The translations under genes and the position numbers were made by a program. Shown piece after piece: positions 61,687 through 64,000 of a DNA stretch of 64,000 nt (position 1 is its first letter; each line of letters opens with the position of its first letter). The notes below the pieces were generated by a model. That model saw only the letters and a program-made list of their open reading frames with translations. It had not been told where the DNA came from and did not search any database. The DNA is taken from the NCBI RefSeq assembly GCF_005233875.1, contig NZ_SZPZ01000002.1, positions 992,001-1,056,000 of the forward strand, in the 5' to 3' direction. The stretch comes from Kribbella jiaozuonensis. GTDB lineage: Bacteria > Actinomycetota > Actinomycetes > Propionibacteriales > Kribbellaceae.

Positions 61687-62025
61687 TTACGGTTTGCTTT
61701 CGGTCGGCAGCCGGTCGGCGTAAACCTCGGCCCAGTCGCCCAGCGCGCGGATCGGCACCAGCAGGTCCTTGCCCGCGGTCGTCAGCGAGTACTCGACCCG
61801 CGGCGGCGCCTCGGCGTACCGCTGGCGTTCGACCAGGCCGTTGTGTTCGAGGCGGCGGAGGGTCCCGGTGAGGACCTTCTGGCTGATGCCGCCGATCTGC
61901 CGACGCAGATCACCGGGACGGGCGGCGCCGTACGAGAGCGAATACAGCACGACCATCGGCCACCGCCCGCTGATCAGCTCGGCGGCGACCCGCGCCTGAC
62001 AGTCGGAGAAGAATCTCGGCTCCAC
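61687..62025 (-). CDS. HxlR family transcriptional regulator
   Basis: A 112-residue HTH regulator with the HxlR signature (ELISGRWPMVVLYSLS, PGDLRRQIGGISQKVLTGTL, VEYSLTTAGKDL). Lone Cys residues may sense redox or small molecules. GTG at 62025 (VEPRFFSD) is chosen; a CACAAT -10 ends about six bases upstream, indicating a leaderless mRNA; an in-frame GTG at 62052 is the alternative. It likely controls itself and the SRPBCC gene. Confidence 0.87.
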   Translation of the reverse strand: MEPRFFSDCQARVAAELISGRWPMVVLYSLSYGAARPGDLRRQIGGISQKVLTGTLRRLEHNGLVERQRYAEAPPRVEYSLTTAGKDLLVPIRALGDWAEVYADRLPTESKP

Positions 62026-62496
62026 CCGACCATTGTGCGTCGGTCGATGCACACCGGATGGTGCGTATCGGCTGGGCTGTGTCTGAGGGCATCACCGCAG
62101 CCAGAACAAGACGATGCTGGCCATGACGACGCCTGCGCCATAGTGAGGGCGTGTGGAGGTGGGGTTGTCCGCTGGTGTTGGGGTTCTGGGTTGGTACGGG
62201 AGCGAATAACCCCCAACGCGCGAGGGCATCCGCTGGTGGTGGCGGGGATGTGCCAGTTGTGGCCACAACGTTCTTGATGAGGCACTGGAACACGTCAGCG
62301 CTCACACAACCCGCCGGCGAGGAGGTTGCGGAACCCCGAGCCACGACCACCGGTATTGCCTTCGTCGGCACCCACTCGGCTAGAAGTTGCCTCAAGCAAC
62401 ATCTACAGGCCAAGCGGCTGTGGATAACTGGAATCCCTTGAATACAAGGGCTTGTGGGTTTGAGAACTGTCGGTGGGGGTGTATATCGTCAGTGGC
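62026..62496. other. Gene-free region before the HNH gene
   Basis: No gene is convincing in these 471 bp; a 96-codon plus frame here is likely spurious. It contains a perfect DnaA-type box TGTGGATAA (62419-62427), a hairpin CCCTTG-AATA-CAAGGG (62435-62450) and a probable promoter of the HNH gene: TTGAGA (62460-62465) and TATATC (62482-62487), spacing 16 bp. Confidence 0.6.
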
Positions 62497-64000
62497 ATGG
62501 ACCTTCTGGACGAGCGGCCGGCGTGGTCGATGAGTGGCGGCGAACTGCTGGCCGCTCTCGACGCCGTGGATGCCGATATCGCCCGGAAGGAGATCTATCG
62601 GCTGCAACTTGTCGCACGCATCGACGAGACCGGCTATGCCGAGGAGCTCGGAGCCCGGGACGCCGTCGAGCTGCTGACCCTCCGGCACCGCCAGAACCGT
62701 CGCGGCGCCTACCGTGACGTCAAGCTCGCGCGGGCCCTGCCGAAGTACCGTGATGTCTCCGCCGCGCTGGTTGAGGGCACTCCAGCTCCGGGCCTTGCCG
62801 ACGCGGGACCTGCCGACCGCGGGTGGTTGTTGCGTCCGGCGCAGGCCGCGGCGATCGTGTCCGCCCTGGAGCGGGTGCGCTCGAGGGTGCCGGTCGAAGA
62901 CCTCGATGTCGCGGAGAAGCAGTTGGTGGGCCTGGCCGCGCACCTTTCGCCAGACGAGCTCCGCGCGACCGCCAAGCAGATCTGTGACCTACTGGACTCT
63001 GACGGCCCCGAGCCGGATGAACACAAGGCCTACGCCCGAGAGTCCTTGACACTGGCTCCTGCGGAGAACAGAGTGAAGTTTCGCGGCTACCTCGCCAACG
63101 AGAACGCCGAACTCCTCCGAAGCCTGATCCACGCCGGCGCCCGCCCCCACAAGACAATCGACGGCGAGCTCGACCCCCGTCCACGCGACAAGCGCCAGGC
63201 CGACGCCCTCAGCAGCGCTTTGACCATCGCCGCAGCTGCCACCGACGCGGGCTGCCAAACCCGCCCGGCAAACGACCCTCCGTCAACGCGGGATGCCGGT
63301 GCCCCGGCCGCCGACGCCGGCAAGGATGGATGGACACCTGGTTTCGGGGCGAAGGCGAACATCACCGTCACCATCGACTTCCACGACCTCAGGGCCGCGA
63401 CCGCCAACGCCACCGGCCAACTCGTGTACGGCGATGGACTGTCCGCGGCGACCATCCGTCGGCTGGCCTGTGACGCAAGGATCCTCCCGCTCGTGCTCGG
63501 CTCGAACTCCGAGCCGCTCGACGTCGGCCGGTCGGAGCGACTGGTCACCCGGGCGATGCGCCGCGCCTTGAACGCCCGCGACAAGGGCTGTGTGGTCTGC
63601 GGCGCTCCGCCGATCATGTGCGACGCCCACCATGTGAAGTCCTGGATCGAGGGCGGCGAGACCAACATCGAGAACCTCGCTCTGCTCTGTCGCCGACACC
63701 ACACCGACCTCCACAACGGCCACTGGACCATCACCATCACAGCAGGTGTAGTCGACGTGAGCCGCCCCGCCTGGGCCGACGCACCGCCCAACGCCGCACG
63801 ACCTGGTTTCCCATCGGATGCAATACGGCCTGGTTCCCGGTCCGGTCCAGCGCACGCGCCATCCGACCCACTCGCGCCTGCACTGCCCCACTCGACAAGC
63901 AGTTGGCCGGAGCGGCCGGAGCGCAATGCAACGACGACACCGCCTGAGCCGACGACGACTGCGTCGGTCCGGGAGGCGACGTACCGCGCCATCTGGGGTG
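62497..64000 (+). CDS. DUF222-HNH endonuclease, cut by window end
   Basis: A 501-codon open frame from ATG 62497 runs off the window. The first two thirds are the DUF222 domain (MDLLDERPAW, ALPKYRDVSAAL), common in actinobacteria as 13E12-type repeat proteins. The HNH nuclease follows (CVVCGAPP with CxxC, CDAHHVKSW, NLALLCRRHHTDLHNGHW). The tail after it is Pro/Ala-rich and ends near its usual length. These proteins are multi-copy and may be mobile. The target is unknown. Confidence 0.9.
   Translation, partial: MDLLDERPAWSMSGGELLAALDAVDADIARKEIYRLQLVARIDETGYAEELGARDAVELLTLRHRQNRRGAYRDVKLARALPKYRDVSAALVEGTPAPGLADAGPADRGWLLRPAQAAAIVSALERVRSRVPVEDLDVAEKQLVGLAAHLSPDELRATAKQICDLLDSDGPEPDEHKAYARESLTLAPAENRVKFRGYLANENAELLRSLIHAGARPHKTIDGELDPRPRDKRQADALSSALTIAAAATDAGCQTRPANDPPSTRDAGAPAADAGKDGWTPGFGAKANITVTIDFHDLRAATANATGQLVYGDGLSAATIRRLACDARILPLVLGSNSEPLDVGRSERLVTRAMRRALNARDKGCVVCGAPPIMCDAHHVKSWIEGGETNIENLALLCRRHHTDLHNGHWTITITAGVVDVSRPAWADAPPNAARPGFPSDAIRPGSRSGPAHAPSDPLAPALPHSTSSWPERPERNATTTPPEPTTTASVREATYRAIWG

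Noticed and set aside
62151..62441. 96-codon plus frame upstream of the HNH gene
   Set aside because: No ribosome binding site, low coding bias and no recognisable domain.
1..64000. tRNA or rRNA genes, CRISPR array, insertion sequences or prophage
   Set aside because: Nothing resembling cloverleaf sequences, spacer-repeat arrays, transposase or phage genes was found by reading; only a DUF222-HNH gene has a mobile flavour.

Overview
The window is high-GC DNA with dense, short-gapped genes, many GTG starts, stop/start overlaps of the ATGA or GTGA type and several probable leaderless transcripts. Together with the protein complement (InhA-like FabI, F420-type LLM oxidoreductase, DUF5753 XRE regulator, GAF-ANTAR proteins, DUF222-HNH endonuclease, ECF41 sigma factor) this points to an actinomycete. 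The flavour of the proteins and the richness in GTAC-containing stretches suggest Kribbella or a close relative in the Nocardioidales; that genus call is inference. No rRNA, tRNA, CRISPR array, transposase or prophage was seen. Most of the window looks like ordinary chromosome.

Layout. 0-4 kb: DUF3099 protein, dodecin, then a fabG-fabI pair (type II fatty acid synthesis) running into a Mur ligase-like protein that resembles cyanophycin synthetase without its ATP-grasp domain. 4-9 kb: a membrane protein facing a cphB-cphA operon (cyanophycinase and cyanophycin synthetase), so the organism probably makes and degrades the Arg/Asp storage polymer. 9-16 kb: secreted GH16 glucanase with a CebR-like operator, a tandem GNAT protein, serB, an ABC ATPase and an NfeD/SPFH membrane pair. 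16-24 kb: TSUP transporter, a TetR/quinone oxidoreductase divergent pair followed by ohr, an XRE regulator, a flavoprotein monooxygenase, a LuxR regulator and a YbaK/GNAT pair. 23-29 kb: MFS transporter, cobQ, DinB protein and an ECF41 sigma factor with an NmrA-type reductase and a membrane protein.

29-40 kb holds fatty-acid/acyl-CoA catabolism: a CoA-transferase/racemase plus acyl-CoA dehydrogenase operon and, 7 kb away, a thiolase plus FadB operon next to a MerR regulator. Both operons start with the same promoter/operator (palindrome TGACAGT-N3-ACTGTCA between a -35 and a -10 spaced 19 bp, start codon at the same distance), which defines a small local regulon. Between them lie a purine-only tract, an unknown membrane-anchored protein, two overlapping GAF-ANTAR genes and a three-gene redox module (molybdopterin oxidoreductase, flavin reductase, DUF6510).

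40-50 kb: a sugar ABC importer with a six-hairpin glycosidase, a paired SMR efflux pump with its MerR regulator, a second peptide deformylase divergent from an ArsR-like regulator, a GNAT-VOC fusion and a winged-helix protein that appears fused to the leftover 5' end of a methyltransferase gene. 50-64 kb: YchJ-like protein, lipoprotein, small membrane proteins, PEBP protein, a cobT-cysG-trmH run (cobalamin/siroheme and rRNA/tRNA methylation), GNAT and P-loop kinase genes, the first peptide deformylase, an LLM oxidoreductase, an AAA ATPase, an HxlR/SRPBCC pair and a DUF222-HNH endonuclease gene cut by the window end.

No single spectacular unknown system is evident. The best leads are the ATP-grasp-less cyanophycin-synthetase-like protein next to cphAB, the shared MerR-type promoter architecture, the candidate ECF41 promoter inside its own sigma gene, the self-contained cytoplasmic molybdoenzyme module and the several gene scars.
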